From assembly GCA_043497085.1 (NCBI GenBank), contig JBIEKI010000003.1: a stretch of 64,000 nt of DNA, one strand, 5' to 3'. The notes below the pieces were generated by a model. It saw only the letters and a program-made list of their open reading frames with translations. It ran no database searches and was not told the DNA's origin. The position numbers were made by a program, and so were the translations under genes. Source of the stretch: Thalassobacillus sp043497085. Its GTDB lineage: Bacteria > Bacillota > Bacilli > Bacillales > Halobacillaceae. Positions within the stretch are counted from its first letter, which is position 1, and the number at the start of each line of letters is the position of its first letter. Positions 1 through 9,033 of this stretch are shown one piece after another.

Positions 1-21
1 AAAAATTATTACATAAAAAAT

Positions 22-65
22 AAAACTGCCTACTACCGTTATTTTCACAGGAGTAGGGCAGTTTT
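22..65. terminator. Hairpin terminator downstream of mmsA
   Basis: Inverted arms AAAACTGCCTACT and AGTAGGGCAGTTTT (one unpaired base) enclose a 17-nt loop. A/T runs lie on both sides, so it could stop transcription from either direction. It most likely ends the minus-strand dehydrogenase operon. Confidence 0.65.
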
Positions 66-176
66 ATTTATCTTGTCTCGATTATATAAAAGTAAGCTTA
101 TAGGTGGCGTACAATTTTAGATTTCTAAACACCGCTCCATGGCTTCTTCACTCATCCAATTAAGAATGCGCTTAGT

Positions 177-1637
177 TTAAACCCAGCGCTGAGTCAGCAC
201 TTTTTTACGTGTATAGAACTCCAAGCCATCTTTTCCGTTCGCATGCAAATCTCCATAGAATGAATCTTTCCAGCCGGAGAATGGGAAAAACGCCATCGGT
301 GCTGGTACTCCGATGTTAACTCCAAGCATCCCTGCGTCGATCGTTTCCCTAAACTGCCTTACACTTCCGCCATCTCTTGTGAAAATGCAGGCGCCGTTGG
401 CAAAGCGTGATTGATTGGTCAGTGCTACCGCTTCCCCGAGATCTTTTACGCGAGCAATGGACAATACGGGAGCGAAGATTTCATCCTGCCAAATTTTCAT
501 TTCTGTAGTCACCCCGTCAAAAATAGTCGGTCCGACGAAATAGCCTTCTCTTTTAGCGTCTTCGTCGTCACGTCCATCTCGAACCAGCTTTGCTCCTTCT
601 TTCTCGCCGGTTTTGATATAATTTAGGGTGCGTTCTTTATGGTTTTCCCGGATGACTGGTCCAAGGAACACTCCTTCATCCAGCCCGTTTCCGATTGTGA
701 TTTCATTGGCTTTATCGGTAAGCAGTTCGATGAATTCATCAGCAACGGAATCTTCAACAGCTACGACGGATGCTGCCATACAGCGTTCACCCGCTGAACC
801 GAAGGCTGCGTTTAAAATCTGGGTAGTCGCATTATCGATGTTCGCATCTTTCAAAACAATCGAGTGGTTTTTCGCTCCTGCAAGCGCCTGGACACGTTTC
901 AATTTTTCTGTTCCGCGCTTGTACACATATTCCGCAACAGGCTGGGAGCCGACAAATGAAATGGCCGCTACGTCTTTATGATCCAGCAATCCGTTCACGA
1001 CATCATGGGCACCATGCACGATGTTGAATACGCCTTTCGGCAGCCCTGCTTCCTCCAAAAGCTCTGCCAGACGATTAGCAAGCAGTGGGGTACGCTCGGA
1101 TGGTTTTAATATAAACGTATTACCAGTAGCGATCGCCATCGGGAACATCCAGGCAGGAACCATCATTGGGAAGTTAAATGGCGTGATCCCACCAACAACG
1201 CCAATTGGATAGCGATAAACACCTGATTCAAGCCCTTCTGCAACGGAAGGAAGCTGCTCTCCCATCATCAAAGATGGCGCTCCGCAGGCGAACTCTACAT
1301 TTTCAATGCCACGCTGTACTTCCCCATACGCTTCTTTAAAGCTTTTTCCATTCTCGACCGTTACGATTTCAGCCAGCTCGTCCCAGTGATCAACAAGCAA
1401 CTGCTGATACTTAAATAGAATGCGGGCGCGCTTCGGAACCGGGACTTCCTTCCATTCTTGAAAAGCTTCGTTTGCAGTTTCTACCGCATCCTCTACGTCT
1501 TTTACTGATGAAATAGGCACATGGGCGATCACTTCACCGGTTGCGGGGTTGTATACCGCTTCTGTCTGATCCGATTTGGCGTCTACCCATTCGCCGCCAA
1601 TATAGTTTTGCAGTGTTTTTACAGTTGTTTGCGTCAT
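177..1637 (-). CDS. mmsA: CoA-acylating (methyl)malonate-semialdehyde dehydrogenase
   Basis: Member of the aldehyde dehydrogenase superfamily, 486 residues, the usual length for MmsA/IolA. The family converts malonate or methylmalonate semialdehyde, CoA and NAD+ to acetyl- or propionyl-CoA plus CO2 in the cytosol. Visible are the N-terminal YIGGEWVDAKS, ITPFNFPMMVPAWMF near the cofactor pocket, the catalytic cysteine at about residue 286 in GSAGERCMAAS, and GVNIGVPAPMAFFPFSGWK, typical of this subfamily. AGGAGG precedes the ATG. It lies 27 nt downstream of an iron alcohol dehydrogenase and probably shares its sigma-54 promoter. No other inositol or valine genes are nearby, so the substrate may be malonate semialdehyde from a C3 compound (inference). 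Confidence 0.9.
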   Translation of the reverse strand: MTQTTVKTLQNYIGGEWVDAKSDQTEAVYNPATGEVIAHVPISSVKDVEDAVETANEAFQEWKEVPVPKRARILFKYQQLLVDHWDELAEIVTVENGKSFKEAYGEVQRGIENVEFACGAPSLMMGEQLPSVAEGLESGVYRYPIGVVGGITPFNFPMMVPAWMFPMAIATGNTFILKPSERTPLLANRLAELLEEAGLPKGVFNIVHGAHDVVNGLLDHKDVAAISFVGSQPVAEYVYKRGTEKLKRVQALAGAKNHSIVLKDANIDNATTQILNAAFGSAGERCMAASVVAVEDSVADEFIELLTDKANEITIGNGLDEGVFLGPVIRENHKERTLNYIKTGEKEGAKLVRDGRDDEDAKREGYFVGPTIFDGVTTEMKIWQDEIFAPVLSIARVKDLGEAVALTNQSRFANGACIFTRDGGSVRQFRETIDAGMLGVNIGVPAPMAFFPFSGWKDSFYGDLHANGKDGLEFYTRKKVLTQRWV

Positions 1638-1664
1638 AGTTATCTTCCTCCTGAAAATTTAATT

Positions 1665-2861
1665 TTACCGGACGTTACTTTCCGTTGAATAATCATAATC
1701 AAAACAGATATTATAAAGCTCTTCTATTTCTAACTGTTCAGGTACCCGTGGATTATTTGCCGGACTGCCGCTTGCTAATGCATCAGCAGCCATTTTACTG
1801 ATAACGCTTTCAAATTGTTCCTTGTCGATTCCCCATCCGCACAAATTAGGGATATTCAGTTCAAGACATAATTCCTTTACAGCATTGACTGCCAGTTCGG
1901 CAGCTTGTTCTTCAGAAAGCCTTTCTGCCTCCGGAGAAAAAATCCCCCCTAAATCTGCTAACCGCTCAATCGCATATTCCTTACTGTACTCCAGTACAGC
2001 GGGTAAAAGCATGGCATTCGAATAGCCGTGTGGCACATGAAACAATGCTCCAATCGGTCGCGACATGCCATGTACTAAACAAACAGAGGAATTTGTAAAA
2101 GCGATTCCTGCCTGCATAGCACCTAATGCCATCGACTCTCTTGCATCAACGTTTTTTCCTTCATGAAAAGCAGTCCGGATATTCTGTGCAATCAGCTTCA
2201 TCGCTGATAAAGCCATAGAATCGGTCATTGGGTGGGATTGTTTCGAAATATATGCCTCTACAGCATGGCTTAGCGCATCGATTCCTGTTGCTGCTGTTAC
2301 ATGCTGCGGTGAGGAGATCGTTAATAATGGATCGACAATCGCTACCTCCGGCATGAAAGCAGGCTGTTTGATCATCATTTTGACGTCATTGCTCGTGTTG
2401 GTAATGACTGTCACATCAGTTGCTTCGGCACCTGTACCGGCAGTTGTCGGAATGGCGATATGGGGAATAGGTTTTTGATTCGCCAGCTTATTTCCTCCCA
2501 TATAGTCGCCGATATAACCTCCGTTGGTGGCTAAGATGGAAATCGCCTTTGCGGTATCCATACAGCTCCCTCCGCCAAGGGAAATTACGATATCGCACGT
2601 TTCTTTTTTAAAAACTTCGAGTCCTTCCGCGACATAGACATCGGTTGGCTCTGACTCGATTCCTAAATAAACCGCACTTTCAACCATTGCTTGGGTTAAG
2701 TAATCACAACACTCACTGACATAACCGAGACTCTCCATCACTTTGTCGCTGATAATAAGAGCCTTGCTCCCTCTTTCAGCAGCTTCTTTGCCGACCGTTT
2801 CAAAAGCCTGGCGACCATAATTGATGGTGCCTGGCATGCGAAAGACTGCATAGCTTTCCAT
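1665..2861 (-). CDS. Iron-containing alcohol dehydrogenase
   Basis: Group III (Fe-dependent) alcohol dehydrogenase, about 398 residues, expected to interconvert an alcohol and an aldehyde with NAD(H). Visible motifs are the nucleotide-binding GGGSCMDTAKAI, TTAGTGAEATDVTVI, and metal-ligand histidines in GIDALSHAVEAY and LVHGMSRPIGALFHVPHGY. The ATG at 2861 lies 10 nt after AAGGG; a GTG three codons upstream is possible but too close to that site. It is the first gene after a consensus sigma-54 promoter and is followed by mmsA. Pairing with a CoA-acylating semialdehyde dehydrogenase suggests oxidation of a hydroxy-compound such as 3-hydroxypropionate or a diol (inference; substrate unknown). 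Confidence 0.85.
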   Translation of the reverse strand: MESYAVFRMPGTINYGRQAFETVGKEAAERGSKALIISDKVMESLGYVSECCDYLTQAMVESAVYLGIESEPTDVYVAEGLEVFKKETCDIVISLGGGSCMDTAKAISILATNGGYIGDYMGGNKLANQKPIPHIAIPTTAGTGAEATDVTVITNTSNDVKMMIKQPAFMPEVAIVDPLLTISSPQHVTAATGIDALSHAVEAYISKQSHPMTDSMALSAMKLIAQNIRTAFHEGKNVDARESMALGAMQAGIAFTNSSVCLVHGMSRPIGALFHVPHGYSNAMLLPAVLEYSKEYAIERLADLGGIFSPEAERLSEEQAAELAVNAVKELCLELNIPNLCGWGIDKEQFESVISKMAADALASGSPANNPRVPEQLEIEELYNICFDYDYSTESNVR

Positions 2862-2898
2862 TTCACTCACACCCTTATTTAGACTTCACTTTCATAAA

Positions 2899-2915
2899 TG
2901 CAAAAAGTGTGCCAA
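2899..2915 (-). promoter_or_regulatory. Sigma-54 (-24/-12) promoter of the dehydrogenase operon
   Basis: On the minus strand the sequence TGGCAC-N5-TTGCA (-24 at 2914-2909, -12 at 2903-2899) matches the sigma-54 consensus exactly, including spacing. The expected start is near 2888, about 27 nt before the dehydrogenase ATG. The adjacent gene encodes a GAFTGA-containing activator. Confidence 0.9.
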
Positions 2916-2954
2916 GTGAAAAAAGTCATTATACAAATAATTCAGAAATTTAAT

Positions 2955-2991
2955 TGTAGACATTCCCCTACATTATGATTATAGATATCTA
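2955..2991. promoter_or_regulatory. Candidate upstream activating sequences for the sigma-54 activator
   Basis: Two dyads lie 40-80 bp upstream of the -24 element: TGTAG-N8-CTACA (2955-2972) and the perfect 10-mer TAGATATCTA (2982-2991). Enhancer-binding proteins with Fis-type HTHs bind such dyads. Which of the two, if either, is the binding site is inferred only from position. Confidence 0.4.
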
Positions 2992-2993
2992 CA

Positions 2994-4811
2994 CTACAGT
3001 TCGTGCAACGAATACTTCTTCAGCTTTTGATACAATGTGGTCCGGTGGATGCCCAGTTCCTCAGCAGCTTTTGTTTTATTTCCACCTGTTTTTCTTAACA
3101 CCGTACGGATAAGCTCTTTTTCTTTTGCATTTCCAACATTTTTCACTTGAAGGATGGGTGAAATGTGGTAATTATTCTGCTCTTCAACATCTTCTTTCTC
3201 TTTCAAAAATGCAGGCAGATGAGATACATCAATGAACGTATCCTCGACTAAAACAACAAGCTTTTCCAGTGTATTGATCAGTTCTCTAATATTGCCGGGC
3301 CAATCATACTTCATCAATATAGCCATCGCTTCCGATGTCAGCACTTTCTTTGGTGTATCGTACTTTTCACACAAATTATTTACATAATAGGATACCAGTT
3401 GCGGGATGTCCTCGGTACGATCCCGAAGCGGGGGAATCGGAATCTCGATAATATTTAACCGGTAATAGAGATCCTCACGAAAATCTCCCGTTTCTACCAT
3501 TTCTTTTAGGTTACGGTTAGTTGCAGCTATAATTCTAGTTTTGATTTGATAGTCCTGTGTACTCCCGACCCGGCCAACTTGTTTTTCCTGCAGCACCCGT
3601 AAGAGTTTAGCCTGCATCAATAACGGCATTTCACCGATTTCGTCCAAAAAGAGCGTACCATTTTGAGCCAATTCAAACTTACCAGGCTTTCCTCCTTTTC
3701 TCGCCCCGGTAAAAGCCCCTTCTTCATAGCCGAATAGCTCTGATTCAAATAAAGCTTCAGGGATTGCGCCGCAATTCACACTAACAAAATGCCCTGATGA
3801 AAAAGGGCTTAAATGGTGAATCCCTCTTGCATACATTTCTTTTCCCGTCCCGCTTTCTCCGGTTATCAGAACCGTAGCATCTGTTTTAGCCACTTTCCTG
3901 GCAACGCGTTTCTGATTAGATATGCTTTCACTATCCCCAATAATCTGATCAAGCGTCATGATACTGCTATCCTGCTTTTTAGTAGAATAGGAATTTTGCG
4001 TGGGAGGAGCCATCTGTTTTTGCCGTGTATTTTCCTGCAAACTTTCATAAATACGGTATACCTCGGAAACTCCCTCAAAAATCAGGATGCCGATCGCGCC
4101 GACGACCTGGTCATTTTTCCAAATAGGTATACGATGAACAATCATGGCCTGTCCCTGGATATATTGGATAACTCCTCGTTCCGGCATCCCCGTTTTCAAC
4201 GTTTCCGGCAGTTTCGTATTATCAATTACTTCTCCGACGTGCCGCCCAATGGCATCCTCTGGAGAAATACCGGTAAAACGGCTATAAGCATCATTAAATT
4301 CCTGAAGAATTCCATGTTCATCTACCACCGCAACGCCTTCATAAGCACTTTCCAGTATCACATTCAGTATGTCAGCTGAATGTTCAATCTCATTTATATA
4401 AGAAGAAAGCCCTTTCAAAATTTCGTTTTTTGATAATAGACCGACTAGCTTTCCCTGGTTATCAACGACTGAAAAATAAGAGGCAGCGTGTGAAATAACA
4501 TCCACTATTGACTCATTCACACGTATAACGGCATTACTATCTCTATCCCTGTCGTTCCCAACACTGTCTTCCACATCGTTATTAAGGACACGCTCCAATA
4601 AATCGTGTGAAGTGACTATCCCAATCGGTTGCTGATCTTCATTAACTATTGGAATGCAATCTATATTTCTACTGACCATCTTTTTTGCAGCTTCCCGAAT
4701 GGATGTATCTTGTGAAATATAGTAAGGATCAGGTATCACCCAGTTCTTTGCTTTCAAGATTTCTTCTTTTTCATGACCATCTTTGGAGCTTTGTATGAAA
4801 TCTTTTATCAA
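2994..4811 (-). CDS. Sigma-54 enhancer-binding regulator with CBS and PAS sensor domains
   Basis: 605-residue transcriptional activator. In order: a pair of CBS domains (about 25-140; DCIPIVNEDQQPIGIVTSHD), a PAS domain (about 145-255; EGVAVVDEHGILQEFND), an AAA+ domain (about 285-515) with Walker A GESGTGKEMYARG, the sigma-54 contact loop GAFTGA and Walker B TLFLDEIGEMP, and a C-terminal Fis-type HTH (GGNKTKAAEELGIHRTTLY). The start is TTG after AGGAGG. CBS pairs usually bind adenylates and PAS domains bind small ligands, so it may integrate energy state with a metabolite. It lies immediately upstream of, and in the same direction as, the sigma-54 promoter it probably drives. Confidence 0.92.
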   Translation of the reverse strand: MIKDFIQSSKDGHEKEEILKAKNWVIPDPYYISQDTSIREAAKKMVSRNIDCIPIVNEDQQPIGIVTSHDLLERVLNNDVEDSVGNDRDRDSNAVIRVNESIVDVISHAASYFSVVDNQGKLVGLLSKNEILKGLSSYINEIEHSADILNVILESAYEGVAVVDEHGILQEFNDAYSRFTGISPEDAIGRHVGEVIDNTKLPETLKTGMPERGVIQYIQGQAMIVHRIPIWKNDQVVGAIGILIFEGVSEVYRIYESLQENTRQKQMAPPTQNSYSTKKQDSSIMTLDQIIGDSESISNQKRVARKVAKTDATVLITGESGTGKEMYARGIHHLSPFSSGHFVSVNCGAIPEALFESELFGYEEGAFTGARKGGKPGKFELAQNGTLFLDEIGEMPLLMQAKLLRVLQEKQVGRVGSTQDYQIKTRIIAATNRNLKEMVETGDFREDLYYRLNIIEIPIPPLRDRTEDIPQLVSYYVNNLCEKYDTPKKVLTSEAMAILMKYDWPGNIRELINTLEKLVVLVEDTFIDVSHLPAFLKEKEDVEEQNNYHISPILQVKNVGNAKEKELIRTVLRKTGGNKTKAAEELGIHRTTLYQKLKKYSLHEL

Positions 4812-5005
4812 ACTATTTCCTCCTCTCCAAGATAGACAGTAATCACTAGATTTATCTATTCATTGTAACAAATAATATAGACTCTGATATTACAGTATTG
4901 TTCAGCTATAGATTCATTGTCTTATTCATTCCTGAATCTGCGTTTGCACCGTTCCAGAACCTTTCACAGTCACATGCCTCGTTCCCTTTCATTTTAAAAT
5001 AAAAA

Positions 5006-5026
5006 AAGCAGGCCTGGGCCCTGCTT
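5006..5026 (-). terminator. Terminator of the small membrane protein gene
   Basis: Stem AAGCAGG/CCTGCTT with a GC-rich loop, followed on the minus strand by a run of T. It lies 46 bp downstream of the stop codon at 5072. Confidence 0.7.
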
Positions 5027-5071
5027 CAAAATTTATGTTTACTGTCCGATTTATAGTTGAATTTTGTTTTT

Positions 5072-5251
5072 TCAATGATTGTGATGATTCATTGAATTGT
5101 AGCGCTCACTTTCGGAAAATGCTCTATCTGCGAGTGTATCTGCATGGTTGTGCTTTCTCTTCTTCACAATCTTCCTCCTATTTTTCAGGTCATATATAAT
5201 AGCACTAACAAAAATAATTACCAAAAGCCCCAAAAATAATAACCATATCAT
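5072..5251 (-). CDS. Small single-pass membrane protein
   Basis: 59-residue protein of unknown function. One hydrophobic segment (MIWLLFLGLLVIIFVSAIIY) starts at the N-terminus, followed by a very basic stretch (KNRRKIVKKRKHNH) and a polar tail ending in NHHNH. The positive-inside rule would place the tail in the cytoplasm. The ATG at 5251 is chosen because GGGCGG lies 8 nt before it; a start 12 codons upstream has no ribosome site. No family was recognised. Confidence 0.6.
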   Translation of the reverse strand: MIWLLFLGLLVIIFVSAIIYDLKNRRKIVKKRKHNHADTLADRAFSESERYNSMNHHNH

Positions 5252-5345
5252 GACAACACCGCCCTTCTTAAAAAGGATCTTAAACAACTATACAAAGCTT
5301 TTAGACGACACTAAGATGAATATGATTGTTAGAGGAACGAGTTTA

Positions 5346-5741
5346 TCAATGGTCTGGAAGCCTTTTCTTATATGGCAGAAATATTCTGATCACCTTATAT
5401 ACAGAGATAGCAATTACTATCCAGTAAGTAACAGTATCAAATGATAAAATCGCCTCTTTTCCAGGGTTCAATAAGTTGAGGGTCGTGAAAGTAACTACGA
5501 TTGGAAGCAAGAACCACATATCGTTTGAGTTTTCTGTTGATTCTTCTAATTTATCGTGCTCTTCCTTGAACTTCCGCCTTAGTATAAAAGTTAAAATCAC
5601 AAGTACCAACATAGAAATTAAGAAAAATGCACTAGTTGATATATTTTCTAAAATGATTCCAGGGTAATAATCAGCTAATCCCGTTATTATAATTACGACT
5701 AAAAAGAGAAATGGTGGTATGTAGTGTATCCATGCTCTCAT
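5346..5741 (-). CDS. Predicted membrane protein, about four TM segments
   Basis: 131-residue integral membrane protein of unknown function. Hydrophobic segments are at about residues 6-25 (IPPFLFLVVIIITGLADYY), 38-57, 80-96 (WFLLPIVVTFTTLNLL) and 105-123, with a charged cytoplasmic-type loop (RRKFKEEHDKLEE) in the middle. The ATG at 5741 has AAGAAGG 5 nt upstream. The frame stays open upstream to 5936, and an ATG with a ribosome site at 5908 lies in a different frame, so an older, longer N-terminus lost by frameshift cannot be excluded. It may be co-transcribed with the small protein gene downstream. Confidence 0.55.
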   Translation of the reverse strand: MRAWIHYIPPFLFLVVIIITGLADYYPGIILENISTSAFFLISMLVLVILTFILRRKFKEEHDKLEESTENSNDMWFLLPIVVTFTTLNLLNPGKEAILSFDTVTYWIVIAISVYKVIRIFLPYKKRLPDH

Positions 5742-6167
5742 GTGCCTTCTTCCCTCCCCATTTATAAAATACCCTCGACTTACACCATCAGCTAAGGACC
5801 AAATTGTCTCCATTAAAGGTTCTGCATTGGTTTGCTTGCCGGTGAAATCGTCATCCAGTGTTACTGTGCTAATTATACGGTAGCTCCTAATGAATAATTC
5901 TTTAACATCAAACCCACCCTTTCCTTTAATTGTAAATTAAAAAGAAGAAATATTCCATTTATACAAAAAGATGAAGTCAGTGATCCGAGCTTTTTATCTT
6001 ATTTCATTAGTTTTAATTCAAACTGTGAGATTACCGTTATAAACATATTTGTTACACGATGTATGACTAATCTTCACCTTATTAAATTTTCCTCTTTAAC
6101 TCTGCTCTTCTTCATTCTTATGTGATTCCTCTATATGTCGTGTTGGATGTAAAAACAGCCTTAAGCA
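5742..6167. other. Intergenic stretch with no convincing gene
   Basis: About 430 bp between the membrane protein gene and the GH3 terminator. The part up to 5936 holds the open upstream extension described for the membrane protein. From 5937 to 6167 the sequence is AT-rich and no gene, repeat or clear promoter could be supported. Confidence 0.4.
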
Positions 6168-6204
6168 AAAAGATGCTGCCCTACTCTATAGGGACAGCAT
6201 CTTT
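6168..6204. terminator. Terminator of the GH3/EEP operon
   Basis: Arms AAAGATGCTGCCC and GGGACAGCATCTTT (one bulge) with A/T runs on both sides, starting 8 bp from the GH3 stop codon. Confidence 0.8.
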
Positions 6205-6211
6205 TTTATAG

Positions 6212-7981
6212 TTAATATGATAATCCGTGACCGTATGGGTAAAGCTCCGGAATCGTAACCGGCAGTTTACCTGTCGGGTTGACTTCGCCAGTCAGCACTT
6301 TCGCTAAAGCTTCTACGGAAACATCACGGAATCCGTAGGTCAGCACGTTGGCATCTACCTCTGGAAAAGCCATAATGTCGTATGGATTACGCATCGAAGC
6401 AACGACCACTTCTTTCCCCGCTGCCTTCAATTCACTCACCAGCCGCTGCTGCGCTGAATTGGTATTGGCTGTATAGGTGGTGACGATGACAGTTTCAAAG
6501 TCTGCTGCCTGCTCGACGGCACTAGCTATTTGGGTAGAAGAAGGACTTGTGCTGGTTGCATAAGCATCCGCTGTAATTCCCCGCTCACCTAATAGATCAG
6601 CAAGCATACCAGGACTTCCAATCGATGGGCCAGTCACAAATACGCTTTTCTCAGTGGCCAGCGGCAGGACGTCCTCATTTTTCACTAAGGTGATACTGTC
6701 CTCTGTCATTTGATCAGCGAGCGCTAGGTTTTCTTCAAGTCCGATATTTTTAATAGCGTCAGGCGATACACCCGCTTCGTGGAAAAGCCCGCGCTTAAAC
6801 TTCGTCTCTAAAATACGGAAAACAGATTCGTCTAACCGTTCTTCAGAAATCTCACCACTCTTCACCGCATCAAGCATAGCGTTATAGGCAAGCGGAACAT
6901 TCGGCGGATTCAGTAAAATGTCAGCACCTGCTTTAAATGCTTCGACTGGTACGCGATCTGCAGGTACGACATTCGCTCCTGACATGCCGAGGCTGTCGGT
7001 AATAATTACACCGTCAAAACCCATTTCCTCACGAAGCAAGTCAGTCAGAATCGGTTTTGATAAAGTTGCGGGTAAGCCGGAATCATCTAAAGCCGGTACA
7101 ACGATATGGGCTGGCATAATTGCATCAATTCCCGCATCAATTGCAGCTTTGAACGGCTTCAAGTCGACCTCATGTAATGTCTCTAAATCATGATTGATGA
7201 TTGGGAGGCCATAATGGGAATCGACATTGGTATCTCCGTGCCCCGGGAAGTGCTTCGCTGTCGCCATTACGTTTTCATTTTGATACCCTACCACTTGCGC
7301 TGACCCCATGTCAGCAACCAAATCAGGGTTTTCAGAATAAGAACGGACACCGATGACCGGGTTCTCAGGATTCACATTGACGTCGAGTACGGGAGCAAGG
7401 TCCATATTGATCCCAAGGCTCATCAACTCCATACCCATGATTTCCGAGGATTGACGGGCATAATCCGTCGACCTTGTCGCACCCAGAGCCATGTTTCCTG
7501 GGAAAACAGTAGCCGGCTCAGTCACCCTAGCTACGACTCCGCCCTCCTGGTCGGTTGCTATCATCAACGGAATCGGCATTCGCTGATCCATCGCGATTTC
7601 CTGCAAACCATTGGATAATGCATTAACTTGTTCAAAGTCGATCGGTGTACCGATGTTGGCGGTCCAGTTGAAATAAATTACCCCGCCGATATGATATTTC
7701 TCAATCATTTCTTTAAAGTTCTTCGCACCACGGTTACGGCTTAGATTCGTATCTTCATAGTTTGGATCGGTCGGTGTTTTTCCATAAACATGAACCATGA
7801 ACAGCTGTCCGATCTTTTCTTCCAAGGTCATATGCTGGATTTTACTTTGAATCCAACCTTTTCGGGCTTTTTCATCATCCCACCCCGGCTTGGTCGGATC
7901 ATCCCATGAGGCATGAGCAAAGCTTGGCAGCAACATGACAAATGCCATCATGACAATAAACACTTTATAAAGTTTTCTCAC
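6212..7981 (-). CDS. Secreted glycoside hydrolase family 3, beta-N-acetylhexosaminidase (NagZ-like)
   Basis: 589-residue GH3 enzyme that probably removes N-acetylglucosamine from muropeptides or other beta-GlcNAc glycans outside the membrane. An N-terminal signal peptide (MRKLYKVFIVMMAFVMLLPS, then AHA) is followed by the catalytic barrel (about 40-385): KHFPGHGDTNVDSHYGLP carries the Asp-His general acid/base dyad typical of NagZ, and GVIITDSLGM carries the nucleophile Asp. A C-terminal alpha/beta domain follows, as in the Bacillus NagZ. The start is GTG after GGGGAG. Only 2 nt separate it from the upstream EEP gene, so translation is probably coupled. A role in cell-wall recycling is inferred from family. 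Confidence 0.88.
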   Translation of the reverse strand: MRKLYKVFIVMMAFVMLLPSFAHASWDDPTKPGWDDEKARKGWIQSKIQHMTLEEKIGQLFMVHVYGKTPTDPNYEDTNLSRNRGAKNFKEMIEKYHIGGVIYFNWTANIGTPIDFEQVNALSNGLQEIAMDQRMPIPLMIATDQEGGVVARVTEPATVFPGNMALGATRSTDYARQSSEIMGMELMSLGINMDLAPVLDVNVNPENPVIGVRSYSENPDLVADMGSAQVVGYQNENVMATAKHFPGHGDTNVDSHYGLPIINHDLETLHEVDLKPFKAAIDAGIDAIMPAHIVVPALDDSGLPATLSKPILTDLLREEMGFDGVIITDSLGMSGANVVPADRVPVEAFKAGADILLNPPNVPLAYNAMLDAVKSGEISEERLDESVFRILETKFKRGLFHEAGVSPDAIKNIGLEENLALADQMTEDSITLVKNEDVLPLATEKSVFVTGPSIGSPGMLADLLGERGITADAYATSTSPSSTQIASAVEQAADFETVIVTTYTANTNSAQQRLVSELKAAGKEVVVASMRNPYDIMAFPEVDANVLTYGFRDVSVEALAKVLTGEVNPTGKLPVTIPELYPYGHGLSY

Positions 7982-7983
7982 GA

Positions 7984-8877
7984 TTATTCACTCCCCTCGA
8001 TAATATGACCGTTTTCACCGCGGTTAAGGGTAAGATCCGCTACCACAGGCAAATGGTCGGATGCTAACGTGTCAATGACTTCAGCATGCTTAACCTCAAT
8101 AGAATCAGAAGCAAAAATATAATCGATTCGCTTACGCGGCGACAAAGCAGAATAAGTATATCCCGGCTCGTCACTGACCACGCTCCAAGCATCTGTAAAG
8201 CGCTCAAATAACGGGCTCAGCTCAGGTGCGTCAGGCGTAGCGTTCATATCGCCAAGCAATACTTTTTCACCTTCCTGCTCATCAAAAATATTTAGCATGT
8301 CTTCTACTTGCATGATTCTTACAGTTGGGTCTCCTCGGTAATCCAGATGGGTGGAATAAAAAGGTACAAGCGCACCTTTAACATTGATGATGGCTTCTGC
8401 AAATCCTGGGGCTGGGGCAGGTTCTGGTGTGGCATTTTGTGTGGAAAGTCTGGTGATATCATGGTTGGTGGCTTGTACAATCGGATACTTACTTAGAATG
8501 GCTACGCCAAATTTCCTTCGTGGGTCTCCTTCAACGTAAGGATCCATGTCATAAATCGGTGCAATAAAGGAATGCATGTCCAATCGCTCGGCTAAATCAG
8601 CAAGGATGTCATCATAATTGCTCCTTGCTCCCCAATGGACATCCACTTCCTGCAAGGCAACAACTTCAGCTTCGGAATCCTCAATGACTTGAGCGATCCG
8701 CTCCGTGTCATAAACACCATCTGATCCGATACCGGCGTGGATATTGTAGCTCATGACCCGGACGTCTACTTTTTCACCCGTGGATCCATCGTCTGCAAAA
8801 CTTATCTCCGGTGCAACAATCAAACCAAACACTACAATAACGAACAAAACAAGACGACGCTTCATTTTCGTATACAC
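7984..8877 (-). CDS. Secreted endonuclease/exonuclease/phosphatase (EEP) family protein
   Basis: 297-residue EEP-fold metal-dependent phosphoesterase with an N-terminal signal peptide (about 28 residues, ending SFADD). Motifs follow the family: MSYNIHAG, VALQEVDVHWG (metal-binding Glu), YSTHLDYRGD, LLGDMNATPD (Asn/Asp), RIDYIFAS and SDHLPVVADL (catalytic Asp-His). Substrates of the family range from nucleic acids to phospholipid headgroups, so none is assigned. The GTG start has GAGAGGGG 7 nt upstream. It is the first gene of a two-gene secreted operon with the GH3 enzyme. Confidence 0.85.
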   Translation of the reverse strand: MYTKMKRRLVLFVIVVFGLIVAPEISFADDGSTGEKVDVRVMSYNIHAGIGSDGVYDTERIAQVIEDSEAEVVALQEVDVHWGARSNYDDILADLAERLDMHSFIAPIYDMDPYVEGDPRRKFGVAILSKYPIVQATNHDITRLSTQNATPEPAPAPGFAEAIINVKGALVPFYSTHLDYRGDPTVRIMQVEDMLNIFDEQEGEKVLLGDMNATPDAPELSPLFERFTDAWSVVSDEPGYTYSALSPRKRIDYIFASDSIEVKHAEVIDTLASDHLPVVADLTLNRGENGHIIEGSE

Positions 8878-9033
8878 GAATTTCCCCTCTCCCTTCCTAT
8901 TATAAATATCTTACGATTTAAGTGTAGCAAGTAGTGTTCTAGTGGTCTATACAACTATATACCTCACTTGATCGGTCAAAACTACTACGGCATAAAAGTG
9001 CCATTTACTTCCAACTGATTACACCTTAGTTAG
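8878..9033. other. Divergent intergenic region, no gene seen
   Basis: Upstream region of the secreted EEP gene, AT-rich and without a supported ORF. The promoter of the EEP operon must lie here, but no strong -35/-10 pair stands out. Confidence 0.4.

Noticed and set aside
120..176. In-frame continuation after the mmsA stop (TKRILNWMSEEAMERCLEI)
   Set aside because: Nineteen open codons after TAA can occur by chance; MmsA already has its normal length and C-terminus.
5873..5908. 11-codon leader peptide (MLKNYSLGATV) with a good ribosome site
   Set aside because: Possible, but no attenuator structure or regulatory codon run follows; more simply explained as part of a decayed N-terminus.
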